64,000 bases of DNA from Adenophora triphylla var. japonica (lineage: Eukaryota; Streptophyta; Magnoliopsida; Asterales; Campanulaceae): contig JAFEMH010002094.1 of NCBI GenBank assembly GCA_022495995.1, forward strand, positions 142,001-206,000. Reading direction: 5' to 3'. Below are positions 1-10,750 of this stretch, piece after piece. Every line of letters starts with the position of its first letter. Position 1 is the stretch's first letter. The notes beneath the pieces were generated by a model. It was not told where the DNA came from and ran no database searches. It was given only the letters and a program-made list of their open reading frames with translations. The position numbers were made by a program, and so were the translations under genes.

Positions 1-491
1 GTTTTGGACCGCACTTTCATTGTATTTCCTTTTGTCCAACTTACTTCCTTTTTGTTTTTGTAACCTTGTAATTTTCCTTCATTCCTGTACTTGTAATCAT
101 CTTAGGAATTAATGGAAATTGCATCATGGTTCCAAAACTTTGTTCAATCAAACCGCTTGTTTGTAGAACAATGAAACCGCTTATGGTTTTAAACCTCATT
201 CAAATATTTTCTAACTTAAAAATCACTATTTTGAATTGATGTTTAAACATTCAGTTTAAACTGCACTTTGAACTTAAAATCATATTTTTTAAGTGCACTG
301 AATGCATTTCTATACTTTTCAAATTGTAAGTTTTTCAATCCTTCAAAGGTATAGAAATCTATAGCTTAAGCTAGTGTGTGCATTGACTTGGGACATGACT
401 TACCATGTTAATTCTTATGGACATGTTTTTACCAAGTACAATGTTTGCTTTTGCTGTAGTAGGTAATGGCATCAATCAAATAGGGGGAGAT
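1..491 (+). mobile_element. 3' internal end of a Copia-type LTR element
   Basis: This stretch has no convincing coding frame and ends in a polypurine tract (AAATAGGGGGAGAT, about 478-491) directly before an LTR that starts TGTTGGG. That order is the normal 3' end of an LTR retrotransposon; the GGGGGAGATTGTTGGG form is common in plant Copia elements (family knowledge). The rest of the element lies left of the window. The AACCGC word that fills the following LTR is already present here, near 147 and 174. Confidence 0.6.
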
Positions 492-1954
492 TGTTGGGTA
501 TGCTTGTTTTAACCCTCCTATTTTGTATTAGATTTGATTGATACCATAACCTCCTATTTATTTTAAGGACTTTAGGACCCTATGTAATGAAGCTTAGACT
601 TCAATTTTTTAACTAAGTCCATTTCATAGAATAGGTTAAAATTAGGCTTGAAGACTGGCTCAAGAATCATTGGATTTTAGGATTGCAGTTTCAAGGGTTC
701 CTGAACCGCCTTTTTCAGAACCGCTTGGCAGAACCGCCTTTTGCCTTGAGATTCCTCTCATCTGAAACCGCTTGATCAATCAAGTGCAAACCGCACTTTT
801 GGAAATCCTCTTCTGGTGGAACCGCCTTTTGTCAAAACCGCTTGCCCCAGAACCGCCCCAATGATTGACTTCTTGAAGTGATCCTTTTATCCCTTGGAAT
901 CCACGTCAGCAATATTAAATGTCAACCACCATATCTTGTCACGTGACCCAATGTCAGAGCAGATCTGCAAAGATCTCATAAAGGTGACAGATGTCCTAAC
1001 CACCTTGATTGCGGTGAGGTCCGATCGGCTTTCTTGCACCAACTGGCTCTAAAGGACAAAAGTGGATATCTGTGGACCAATGGGAAAGCATCAAGTACTG
1101 TCCTTGAACAGCTGTGTCCAACGGCTATATTTGAGATGCTTGGGTATAAATACCCCCAATCTTCACCATTTGAAGATTGCTTGAAAATATTGAGAAATTG
1201 CTGTGATCATCAGAAGTTGAAGCTCTGCCCAGAAATTCTTAGTCCTTTGAATCTTCATCTTCATACTTCAAGAAATATTCCCCAGCCCAGAAATCAAGCC
1301 TTAACACATTCAAGAATCATTGTGCTCTACATCTCACAGATTTAAAGAGCCTTGATCTTGTTCTCACACACACACCTCTCTTGTTTAAACACATAGTTTA
1401 TTCATTTGAGATACACCGGTTATAGTCTAGGATTTGTTCTTCATAGAAAAGATTTTATTGTACTTTGTAATCTCTCAAATACTCAAATATAAAATCTCTC
1501 TTAGAAATCCAAGACTAACCATCTTGGTAGTGGACGTAGATCGTTTATCGATTGAACCACTCCAAATATTGTGTTCTTACTTTCTGCATTTTATTTCTTG
1601 CGCTTACTAATTATCTACTTTTCTCTCTGTTTGATCTTATATAGTTATCCTTTATTGTGAAATTGTGTTTGGAGTTAACATAGTCATACTGCACTTTCAG
1701 TTTTACAACTGCTCAGAAAATTGCACTAAAACCGCCTTACAAAACCGCCTTCTCAAAACCGCCTTCTCAAAACCGCATTTTATCAAGTATATTCCGCTGT
1801 GCATTTTACAACTCTACTTGCAGTTTCTAATACACTGCAAGAGGTTTTGTAAGCGTAGAGGTTTAGTTTTAAATTGAGGGCAAAAAATTTTAAACAGCTA
1901 TTCACCCCCCCTCTAGCTGTATTTTCACCCTTGTTGCCACCTTTGGGACCAACA
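492..1954 (+). mobile_element. 3' LTR of AACCGC-rich Copia-type element
   Basis: The LTR runs from TGTTGGG (492) to CCAACA (1954), 1463 bp, with TG...CA ends. It matches a second copy at 15966-17481 along its length, including the TATA region, the AACCGC clusters and the final CACCCTTGTTGCCACC block, so both ends are well fixed. It is inserted in a gypsy integrase that resumes at 1955; the expected 5-bp duplication on this side is TATGC (1955-1959), but its partner is outside the window. The ORFs at 1034 and 1665 lie inside the LTR and are not genes. Confidence 0.85.
1145..1152 (+). promoter_or_regulatory. LTR core promoter TATA box
   Basis: TATAAATA sits in a palindromic setting, GGGTATAAATACCC, within the LTR. 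The same motif occurs at the matching place in the solo LTR (16664). This is the likely Pol II core promoter of the element and should mark the U3/R border about 30 bp downstream. Confidence 0.6.
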
Positions 1955-2713
1955 TATGCCGACCTACCAAAGCTCCCAACAATCGAACAAACTCCTGTGG
2001 TCGTTGCTTGGCCGTTCGATATGTGGGGGGTAGATTTGATCGGACCCCTCTCACCCACCCGTGGAAATTGTAAGTACGTCATTGTGGCTATAGATTATTT
2101 CACCAAGTGGATAGAGGCTAAACCTTTGACTAATATAACTGAGGAAAACGTCATCAACTTCATCCACGACTTTATTTGGTGTCGCTTTGGGGTGACACAT
2201 TCAATTGTATCGGAATACGGGCTACAATTTTCAACAGCTTTTGAGACAGAGATGAATAGATTGGGAGTAAAATATTGGAAGTTGTCGGTCGTATATCCCC
2301 ATAGTAATGGACAGGCAGAAGCAGCAAACAAACTTGTCTTGTCAGCACTAAGTAAAGGCCTGTCAGAGCTGGTAGATGGTTGAACTAACTGCCCCTTGCT
2401 CTTTGGGCAGTCCGCACAATCACTAGGGGGCCTACAGGCCCATTCGCCCTTACTTTTGGGTCAGAAGCTATAGCATCTGCAGAGCTACGAAAAGAAGGTC
2501 AAGAAAAGGTCATTCAATGTTGGAGACTGCGTGCTAAGGAAAATCGAGGTAACAAGAAGGAAAGCTGAACATAATAAGTTATCTCCGAACTGGGAAGGAC
2601 CCTACATCGTCACTAGAATTGTTAAGGAAGGGACCTACATGATTGGCCATCCAAATGGTGACAAGCTAAAACATCCTTGGCATGCTAGCCACTTAGATAT
2701 ATACTATTTCTGA
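1955..2713 (+). pseudogene. Ty3/gypsy integrase, C-terminal part, broken
   Basis: Two frames carry the end of a gypsy polyprotein. The first (to 2383) has the integrase core, with WGVDLIGP for the first catalytic Asp and GQAEAANK for the catalytic Glu. The second Asp position reads SEYG where the family has SDNG, so a catalytic residue looks lost. A stop and a frame change lie at about 2384-2530. The second piece (2531-2713) has the usual C-terminal WEGPYIV...HPWHASHL pattern. The upstream protease and RT are cut off by the LTR ending at 1954. This is the pol end of the element that also carries the antisense ORF at 3406-6294. Confidence 0.8.
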
Positions 2714-2835
2714 GTAAGCATCAATGTAACGATCTACTTCATCAATGAAATAAAAGTTCTGCTCACAAAAATTTTGTTACACTTACGTCTTATTCTACTA
2801 AGATCCGACTCTTAGTCGATCTCGAAATATCAAAC

Positions 2836-3110
2836 AGGCTCGACCAAAGTTCTAAGTCAACCTCGTTCTTAAACAGGTTCGACTGAAGACTTAGGTCAGT
2901 CTCATTCCTTAAATAGGCTTGACCAAAGTCCTAAGTCAACCTCGTTCTTAAACAGGTTCGACTAAAGACTTAGATCAATCTCGTTTCTGAAATAGGCTCG
3001 ACCAAAGTCCTAAGTCAACCTTGTTCTTAAACAGGTTCGACTGAAGACTTAAGCTAGTCTCGTTCCTTTAAACAAGCTCGACTAAAACCTTAGTCAGCTT
3101 CGTTATCAAC
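2836..3110 (+). repeat. About seven 39-bp monomers in alternating dimers
   Basis: Two monomer types alternate. One reads AGGCTCGACC...CTAAGTCAACCTCG, the other AGGTTCGACT...GACTTAGGTCAGTCTCG, so the higher-order period is about 78 bp. The words CCTAAGTC and GACTTAGG in neighbouring monomers are inverted complements, so each dimer can fold. The array lies between the end of pol (2713) and the end of the antisense ORF (3406). Tandem repeats in the 3' untranslated part of Tat/Ogre elements are known as seeds of satellites. I see nothing else in 2714-3405. Confidence 0.8.
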
Positions 3111-3405
3111 CAACTGATCTGACTAAGACTTTGATCGATCTCCTACCTAATCTACTTAGACATAAAGACAAAGATACGGATCAAAACAAATGGTCCAACA
3201 GTAAAATAGCAATAAATAAAAAAGTCCCCCAAAGCGGGCTAGGACTTGTACAAATCAATGTTACGAGTTAAAATGCTTCCCAAATCGGGCCAAGGCATTG
3301 ATTACAAAGACAACGAAAATAAAGATTGTTTTGAAACTTGTTCCTTACAAACATAAATCAAAAGAAAGAAAATCAATTGTCTTGGTTGTTATCTTGGGCC
3401 TGTTC

Positions 3406-4242
3406 TTACTGCTGCTGCTGCTCGCTTTGATCGGCCTCCTCAAAGACTTGGGTTTGGGTGACCTCATCATCTTCATCCATCTCTTTCTCTTCCTCCAGGT
3501 CCTTGAGGATCACATTAAAGTTCCTTTGTTCGATGGGAGGTGCGACCCAAGGCTCAAGCCCATCTTCCACATCCTGTTGAGCAATGAGGGCCAAGTCATT
3601 ATCATTATAAGGCATAAGGGAAGGGCCGGCACGGGCTTGCTCGTCGTACTATTCTTCAGAGGCCCATTCTGCTAATTTCTCAACAGCCAAGTCGACTGAA
3701 GGATCTACTATTGCTCGACGAGCCATGTGTTGGCGCCCAACATCATAGAAAGATTTGGCTTGGGAGACTATGATGTTGTAACACTCATCACTACGCTTGA
3801 AGGCCTCCACCACCGCCTTCTCTCTTACCTGGGATTCATCCTCCCATCTCAGCCGAGCAACTTTTTGGTGGTCCAACATTTGGATCATGCGAGCACTGCG
3901 GTCTTGGGCCATCTTGGTCAGCTCCTCATTTTCCCCCTCCAGCTTAATCTTCTCAAGCTTGGCCGCAGCTGCCTCACCTTCTAGAAGGCTCACCCATTCT
4001 TGAAGAAGAGCAAGACGCTCCCTTGTAGTCGTCAGGTCGACCAATGCCTCATCTCTCTCCTTCACATCATCAGCATCAACAGCTTGGAGAGCTTGGTAGC
4101 CGAAGTCAATGTCCACTAGCTGTTCTCTCAACTCGGCAGCCTCACTAGCCTTCCTGGCATACTGAGTGGAGGCAATCTTCTCCTTCTCTAGGGCAGCTCT
4201 CCAGCTGCTCTTTGCTTGCTCAATGAGGGCAAGGGACTGCAC
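3406..4242 (-). pseudogene. Antisense ORF of element A, coiled-coil C-terminal part
   Basis: From 4242 the frame encodes about 195 residues with heptad-like Leu/Ala spacing and many Glu/Lys (for example EGENEELTKMAQDRSARM), typical of a long coiled coil. A TAG at 3651-3649 ends it, but the same frame stays open beyond it for about 80 more residues rich in Asp/Glu/Gln, to a stop at 3406. So the TAG is probably a recent premature stop in a longer protein. The antisense protein of the complete Tat element (39490-41295) has the same N-domain, linker and coiled-coil order. Confidence 0.5.
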
Positions 4243-4427
4243 AACAAAAAGAAGATAAGTCAGTTCAACAAATAACTAAAAAAGTATGACGACAAAACAG
4301 AAGGAAAAAATATTTTGAAAGACAAGGGTTACCTCGGAATGAATCAGGCCCGACCTGTCACTGAATTCTTATGGAGTCAGACCTTCATCAGCAAGCTGGG
4401 CTAACAGATCCATATTTTCCGCCCTCC

Positions 4428-5022
4428 TCACAATAACCTGCCCAATCCTAGGTTGGGATAGTGGCGGTTCAAACTGTTAACCCCTGTAAGGGGAGGAACC
4501 TCGCTCACCCTCTCCACCAAGGCTCTCACGTCATAGGTGCTTCTGGAGTGGGGAGCAGAAGATGGAGGTTGGATGAAGGTAGAGGCCGCTGCTTGTGAAG
4601 TACCAGCTCCGTCATAACCTTGGTTGGCCCGTGACCTTTTTCTTAGTCGGGTGAGGGGAAGAGCATCCTCAAGATCATCTTGCCCGACGTTGTCGAGCTC
4701 CAAGTCTACCACTTCTAGGGGAGCTTCCCCAGTGGTCTCACGTCGAGGATCGGAGTCCGACGCTAACTCGGTCGAAGTGTCGACCTCCCCCTCCTATCCC
4801 CTAATCACTTGTACCTCGGGGGCATGATCAATCGGCTCCACCAACCTGGACCCATCTATAGGAACCATACCCACACCTGCCTTGGGAAGAAGTGTACATC
4901 TATCGATGACCTCCTTCTCTCTGCTAGCTCGAGCATTAGTAGCTCCATGGCCTTCTTTCTCTTCCTCCTATCATTCACACTAACAATACGGTCCATGTTT
5001 GCTTCTTGGTCAGGAGTAAGAA
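4428..5022 (-). pseudogene. Antisense ORF of element A, middle exon(s)
   Basis: From the acceptor at 5022 the frame starts LTPDQEANMDRIV, then a basic stretch (NDRRKRKKAMELL), keeping phase with the first exon. A frame change near 4900 and a TAG near 4800 interrupt it. It resumes at 4712 with an acidic then basic segment (LTRLRKRSRANQ) and a Ser/Thr-rich linker. The composition suggests a disordered nuclear linker between the N-terminal domain and the coiled coil. Exact exon limits here are uncertain. Confidence 0.4.
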
Positions 5023-5258
5023 CTGCACGGTCAAAGAGAAAACAGTTAGCAAAAGAAGTATGCGAGCAAAAATTTACAAGTCAAGAGGAAAAAAGTGAGT
5101 AAACACTTAACCTCCATAGTGAGGGATATGTCTACAGTGGTTGGTCGTCTTCTTACAGAAGTGACACTGGGACTGAAATCTTTTTCGTTCATGGATCACC
5201 CTGTCGGGATACCTAAGACTGCGAACTATTGGCACTAGAGGGGCTATCTCTCAATCAC

Positions 5259-6042
5259 CTCCCAGCATCATGCCGACCTGAATAAAATAATCCATATCTG
5301 ACCCTAAGGTGGACCAGCTGATGGTACTCCTCCGAGCTACCAGTACCAACCTGTGAGTGAGCTCATCACTCCACTCAGGGACCCAATAGTCCTCCTCCTT
5401 CATCGGGCGTGTATCAACATCGGGTAAAGGGAATTCCCATCCTTTTCTGCTCTCGACCAAAATCAAATGGGAGTTCCACCTAGATACTTTGTCAGGCAAG
5501 TTAACGAACAGCTTAGGAGACTTGGCTTTGGCCGGAGTGCTTATCCCAAGAGTTTTGTCATTGACCACTACCTTGAAGAACCTCCTAAACACATTCATAC
5601 AAGATTCGTACCCTACAAACCTGCAGACCATAGCAAAGCAAACTAGCACCTTAACGGTGTTGGCTCCTAGTTGCATGGGGACAACGACCAAGCACTCCAA
5701 GAATTCACAAATGAACTGGTCAATGGGGAGGCGTAGCCCGACCTGGAATTGGCCATAGTAGAAGGCTACCTTGGATGGATTCAGGGCCCAATGCGTCCAA
5801 TATTGGGCCTTCCTTTGCTTCTCAGTATGGTGGGTTAGATGGAAATCCTCTCTGGAGACCTCGAAGAAGTCGTGCAGGATTTTGATACTTGATTCAGCGT
5901 TTCTCTTACCAACTGCTGGCCTGGGGGCCACATATCCTCTCTCATTACGACCTGGAACGACCGTCGAGCAGAAGGCATCCATAATATTGCCCGAGGAAGA
6001 GCTCGACGAGGTAGAAGCTACAGGTCGCTGTTGATTTGCCAT
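5259..6042 (-). CDS. Antisense ORF of gypsy element A, N-terminal exon
   Basis: The frame is open from 6294, but I prefer the Met at 6042 (MANQQRPVAST), because the part upstream resembles LTR-region sequence found again near 9520. A Ser-rich start is followed by a globular domain with the pattern FYYGQFQVGLRLPIDQF, which I recognise as the plant 'putative gypsy type transposon' domain (Pfam Transposase_28 class, from memory). A GT donor at 5258-5257 follows phase 1 and fits an AG acceptor before 5022. It lies antisense and downstream of pol, the place of the antisense ORFs known in Tat elements. The function of this family is unknown. Confidence 0.6.
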
Positions 6043-6294
6043 ATCTACAAAAGACACAGAAACAGGGGAATCAGTCCTAGTCGAAGTATGTTCCGAGCTA
6101 CCTAAGGGCGACCTAGATTTCCATGGGAATTCTAATCTTTCTATAGGGAAAGAGGGTTTATTGGACTTGATATAGAAAATAATAAGGTGGTCTATCAACT
6201 TGATGAAGAGACGGAAGCGAACAATCCTTGGATCGTCCACCTCTAACTCCCCTTTACTCTCATCGGCCGGTGTAAGTACCCAAATCTGGCTCAT

Positions 6295-8038
6295 GCCTTT
6301 CGGTTAAGTTTCCCGGCAATTCCCCGGACTTTTCTAAAGTTCAGGGGGCATTTCGGGAACTTTCCCAAATCTTCCAAGGGGTAAAGGACTTGCTAGGAAT
6401 TAAAATTCCAAGCAGTCCCTCGATGAAAGGGAGCTTTTAGAATGCCACCTTGCATGGTTCTAGAAACAGGCTGAGTCACCAATGGATAATGCCGCACGAC
6501 TTCATTAGCCAGGGGTTAATGCCGCACGACTTCATTAGGAAGCACAAATCAGCCTATAAATAGAGGCCTCCTCTATTCATTTTGAGATACAATTTTGAGC
6601 ACTGTTACTCTGCCAAATTCACACCACGAATTTCCAGTAGCTAAAACTCACCAAAAATCACCTCCCTCCTCTCCAAAATCCATCCAAATTCACTCCTTCA
6701 TAGGAAAATCCCAAGAGAGATAGAAGAAAACCACCATTAGTAACCTCTCCTTCCTTTCTCTTTAAAATATAGTTGTTATCTTGTCATATTGCTTACTTGC
6801 TATTTATCTTGCCATTTATTGCTATTATATGTGATTTATTGCCATAAAAATCTAGTCTTTTCCATGTAGACCTAATATCCCCCTTTCCCCTTTACACATG
6901 TGATTCATGGAGAATCCATCCCAAGGATGAACAAGGGTCCACAAGTGGCTTGTTCTAGGGAGGTTTCATCACATGATGATGTGAAAGATCTTATCTTTAC
7001 TACATAAAAATGTCATCTTTACATTAAAAATGTCATCTTTACTTTCATAATGTCATCCCCTTCCCTTGACCTTGCTTCCAAGGATTGTCCACCTAAAAAG
7101 GTTCTTAAAGGACATAGAAAAGCCTCAAAGGTCTTCCCTTTATATTCCTAGTCTTAGTTTTCATAGTGTTTATTACACTTGTTTTCATACAAATGCAATC
7201 TTTACTTTCCAATGCAACTCCCCCATGTCCCTCATGGTTGGATCACTCTCCAAGGATTGTCTAGTGACCTTCCTAAGGCACGAAAGACATAGGATGAGTA
7301 TAAAGATCCAATCTTTGTACCCCTCCCCTTAGTCCCGTTGGTACTTGAAGCATTCGTGGGGCGGATCGGTGTAAAGGTCTCATCTTTACATCGTTTCCTC
7401 CATTAAGAGGTGCCATAGTTGAAGTCCCTTTAGAAATGGATGAACCTTCGTCCCTACATTTCCAATCATCACTTGAGACGAGCATAAATGTCCCTACTAA
7501 GTTCAAATCATCTCAAGATGTAGGATTGATGGGCAAAGGCTCTTCCTTTCTAAAGAGTCTCATTCTTGGACAATAATAAAAAGGTGTCCCTATTTCGATC
7601 ACATATGACCAAAGGTCACTTAATGATGATCATAAGTCCAAGATGAGAACGGGATCAAAATCCAAAACACATCAAAATCCAAGGAATCCCGAGTGATAAC
7701 CAACTAAAATGGTTTATACGTCCGGAAGACGACTGGGCACAATCCCTCCCTTTTAAAATCACACACACACACGAAAGCACAAAACAAGCACGAAAATTGG
7801 ATCTAGAAAGACTTGCTTTGGCAAGGCTCCTTGGGTGAACGCCAAACGTTCTTCCCAAGGAGTAACTTAACCTCCGGACCCTATTCTTTTTTTTCAAAGT
7901 TTTGAGGAAATCAAAATGGTGTGGCGACTCCGTTTTTCAATTTAAACTGGATGTATTCAAATCGATGTGAAGCGGTGACCCCTTACAAGAGAAAGCGGTT
8001 CAAAACAAAAAACCCGCGATCTTGGGCCCACATTCACA
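6295..8038 (+). mobile_element. LTR-like region of gypsy element, left boundary unclear
   Basis: The region has a TATA box (CTATAAATAG, 6554-6563), a GTGTGGCGACTCC motif near 7912 and ends ACATTCACA just before a primer-binding site. Its left part shares landmarks with 9515-9760 (TAAGTACCCAAATC, GGGGGCATTTCGG), so the two are related LTRs. No coding frame is supported; short ORFs at 7066-7897 are in this non-coding sequence. It lies where the 3' LTR of element A should be, yet a primer-binding site follows it. Confidence 0.5.
6555..6562 (+). promoter_or_regulatory. TATA box of LTR-like region
   Basis: TATAAATA followed by a pyrimidine-rich leader, in the same relative position as the TATA box at 10041 in the related region. 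Confidence 0.45.
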
Positions 8039-8041
8039 GTT

Positions 8042-8059
8042 TGGCGAATCTGCTGGGGA
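8042..8059 (+). other. Primer-binding site (PBS)
   Basis: TGGCGAATCTGCTGGGGA follows the LTR end after a short spacer. It closely resembles the TGGCGACTCTGCTGGGGA type of plant Tat/Ogre elements, which I recall as matching a tRNA-Arg 3' end. The TGG start fits the CCA end of a tRNA. Confidence 0.6.
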
Positions 8060-8880
8060 TTTTTATAAGTTTTTTAAAATGATACTCGGTATATAGGTGG
8101 AAACCATTAAATTTACTCTTCAACGCCTCCTTGTGGAGTCGGGGATACATTATGGTAGAACAATGCCACGTACCGGTATCATTTAAAAAAAAAAAACTTT
8201 TGTGGGTTAGCCTTCCGCCGCGGATCCAATTTTCGTGCTTGTTTTCTTTCCTTACTTTTGCATGCATCTTGGTTTTTGGGATTGTGCATATTCTGAATAC
8301 TGAACAGGAAGCTTTCTGGAGCTGAAAAGGTGCCAAAATGTTCGGGGAACAGCCTGGAAATGAAAAAAATTTTGAAACCTGAAAAACTGCTTGATCCAGC
8401 CGTATGGCTTGATCTGCCTGGATCATAGCCGGGCGGCTACTTTGGGAAGTTCCACCAGGACACAATCTGAGGTTAATCTGGCAGCTTTGGCAGCTTGGGG
8501 CTATTCAGTTCCAAGACTGACCGGGCTCCAGAAAATTTATGTGCTTAATTATTGCATTTCCCCCATCCCGAAAATCATTCATTTAAAACACATTTTTGAA
8601 AATCTCTGTTTTAAGTCAAAAAGGAACATTTTTAGGAGGTCGCACACTACGCGCACCATTATATCCTGTACACTTTGCACGCACATCCTTTTAACCCGGG
8701 GTGGTTGTTCAGCTGCAGTCACGGACATCATTACGATGCTCACGGGCGCGCATGGAATCATCCCAAACTCCCCATGGCAGCCAGTGTCGACCAATGACTA
8801 GTCCGTGTCACACATTTTAAAACCGTGACTTTTTGGTTGGGTTTTGGTCTAGACCGTGTCATATATCCTCATTGCATACC
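8060..8880 (+). mobile_element. Leader fragment downstream of PBS
   Basis: Non-coding sequence after the PBS, with no gag recognisable. It includes a short A-tract (8188-8197). Short ORFs on both strands (8034-8801) overlap each other and match no family I know. It is probably the truncated internal start of an element, cut by the next one. Confidence 0.35.
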
Positions 8881-8904
8881 CCCGTAAAGGTTAAACCTTA
8901 GCCC

Positions 8905-9310
8905 ATGTCGAAAGTCAAGATCCTTCGCGTAAGCGAAACTCTGCCGAAATTCCGCCAAGGAAAAATTGGCATAATCTTGACTCCGGCATTGACTTCGACT
9001 TTGACCCGCACGGGATACGTAAGCGTCAATCCCGAGTCCGTGCCAAAAACCAAAAGATCTTTCGCGCAAGCGAAGCTCTGCCGAAATTTCGTCAAGGAAA
9101 AATTGGCAAGATCTTGACCCGACATTGACTTTGAATTTGACTCGCGCAACGTATGCAACAAAGCTCAATGTGACGCCGTGTCATTCAACTTTTACCGTCC
9201 GACCCATGCCTATTATTTTCTTGTACAATGCCAAAGTCAAAACGTCAATCGCGTAAGCGAAACTTTGCCGAAATTCCATTAAGGCTAAAAGACGAGACTT
9301 TCTCGGCATT
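8905..9310 (+). repeat. Three degenerate copies with CGCGTAAGCGAA core
   Basis: Three blocks start near 8912, 9045 and 9235. Each has a TCGCGTAAGCGAA-like word, then CTCTGCCGAAATTCCG and a TTGGCA...TCTTGAC tail. The spacing is about 130-190 bp, so this is a degenerate tandem repeat. The word GCGTAAGCG is nearly palindromic. It sits at the left edge of the second LTR-like region. Small ORFs at 8869-9168 are repeat shadows. Confidence 0.6.
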
Positions 9311-10040
9311 GCCTTGACTATAATCCGCATCGCTCGTGCGTTAAAAGTTCCTATGACCCACTAGACCCTAGGAGCGTTCTTCTCTCTCGGTCGGTGGGAT
9401 CCGCATGCCCTTTAGGACCCTCGCCCGGGGCTGTCCACCCTGGGAGGTCGGAATACAGGTGGAAAACGAGGGGCTTATAGACGTAGTGATGGAACCCACT
9501 GATCCAGGATCTAGAGTTATAAGTACCCAAATCCGGATCGTCAAAATCCGTTAGAAGTTAACCGGAATCCGTTAACTGGCCCGCTCCAGGTTAACCGGAA
9601 CCCGTTAAGCTCCCCGTTCTCAAGCCAACGAGAAGTCTCGGGACTGCCCCGTGCATCCCAACGTCGAAACGTACTTAACACATGTCGTCGCACGTAAAAT
9701 TACAAATTTCCCTATAAAATGCATTTTTCGGCACTTTTCGGGGGCATTTCGGACAATTTCCGGACAGTTAATTAAAAAACGGACAAAACCGGGGATAATG
9801 GCACGAAATCCCGTAACCTGGTGAGTCACAGGGACACGTGGCATGCATGCCACAGCTCCCTCGTCAACATCAATCAAAAATCAGTGTGAAAAGACTAAAA
9901 TACCCCTGGTATGCAGTCAAGTCCGGCACGACTCATTTGCGAGACAATCCGAGTGCGGCAAGTCCCTCCAATTTCCAAAGTTTCACAAAACCCCCTGGTT
10001 TTCAACCTCAGTCCGTCCGGACTCTTTTTGAAATTACACC

Positions 10041-10048
10041 TATAAATA
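10041..10048 (+). promoter_or_regulatory. TATA box of second LTR-like region
   Basis: TATAAATA, preceded by ACACC, about 300 bp after the GGGGGCATTTCGG landmark, as in the first LTR-like region. Confidence 0.45.
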
Positions 10049-10479
10049 CAGACCTCTTTCAAACCATTTTAAGAATGAAAAATTTACTCCCTTTCCCTCT
10101 CAAGCCACGGCCCAAACTGATTCCAACCTTCCTTGAGCCCTGTTTTGCCTCGATTTGCGGGAAAACTCCGCATTTCAACCAAACACGATCCAAAACACCT
10201 CAAAACACCGTTCCAAACACCTTTTCGTATCCCGTATACGCCCACCAAGCCAAAGGAGCCAATCCTAGCCATAGGTAGCGCTCTCTCTCTAAACTCTCGT
10301 TCCGTCTCGGTTTACGCGCCAGTCGCTACAACCGTTTCGGTCGAACATTGTTGAAATGTAGACGTCACCGTCTAACGGGGTCCGATACATTTTAGTCCTT
10401 GATCCTCTTCTCTTCCCGTAAGAGAAGTAATCTCGGGTTAAAACGGCGTTCCAGCCCTGTTCCGTTACTTTTATGTCAT

Positions 10480-10660
10480 TTACCAATTCCGGATCGTTTG
10501 ATCCGTCGATCGTCATTTAATTTCATGTCATTTACAATTCCGGATTGTTTGATCCGTCGAACGTCCTTTACTTTTACGCAACTTTACAATTCCGAGCTGT
10601 TTGGCTCGTCGATCGTACTTTACAATTCCGGATCGTTTGATTCCGTCGATACCGCACTTT
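10480..10660 (+). repeat. Four copies of a CAATTCCGGATCGTTTGATCC repeat
   Basis: Four units of 36-53 bp share ACAATTCCG, CGTTTGATCCGTCGA and a CTTTA tail. CGGATC and GATCCG are inverted, so each unit can pair with itself. Small ORFs here are repeat shadows. Confidence 0.7.
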
Positions 10661-10750
10661 AAATACTGTCATTTATAAGTCCGATCCGTTTGGATCGTGA
10701 TAGTATTTACTTTTCAAAGTCCGAGTCGCAAAACGATTCGTTGATCGCAT

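Noticed and set aside
1034..1877. ORFs of 103 and 70 codons
   Set aside because: They lie inside the LTR at 492-1954, change between the two LTR copies and match no known protein.
2836..3110. CRISPR-like array
   Set aside because: Repeats are contiguous without unique spacers, and the host is a plant.
3298..4003. Plus-strand ORFs rich in Leu/Phe
   Set aside because: They are complements of the coiled-coil antisense ORF on the minus strand.
8034..8801. ORFs of 143 and 136 codons on both strands
   Set aside because: They overlap, cover the PBS region and show no domain or coding bias.
9838..10516. Pro/Arg-rich ORFs near the second TATA box
   Set aside because: They are in an LTR-like region with tandem repeats; four overlap on both strands.
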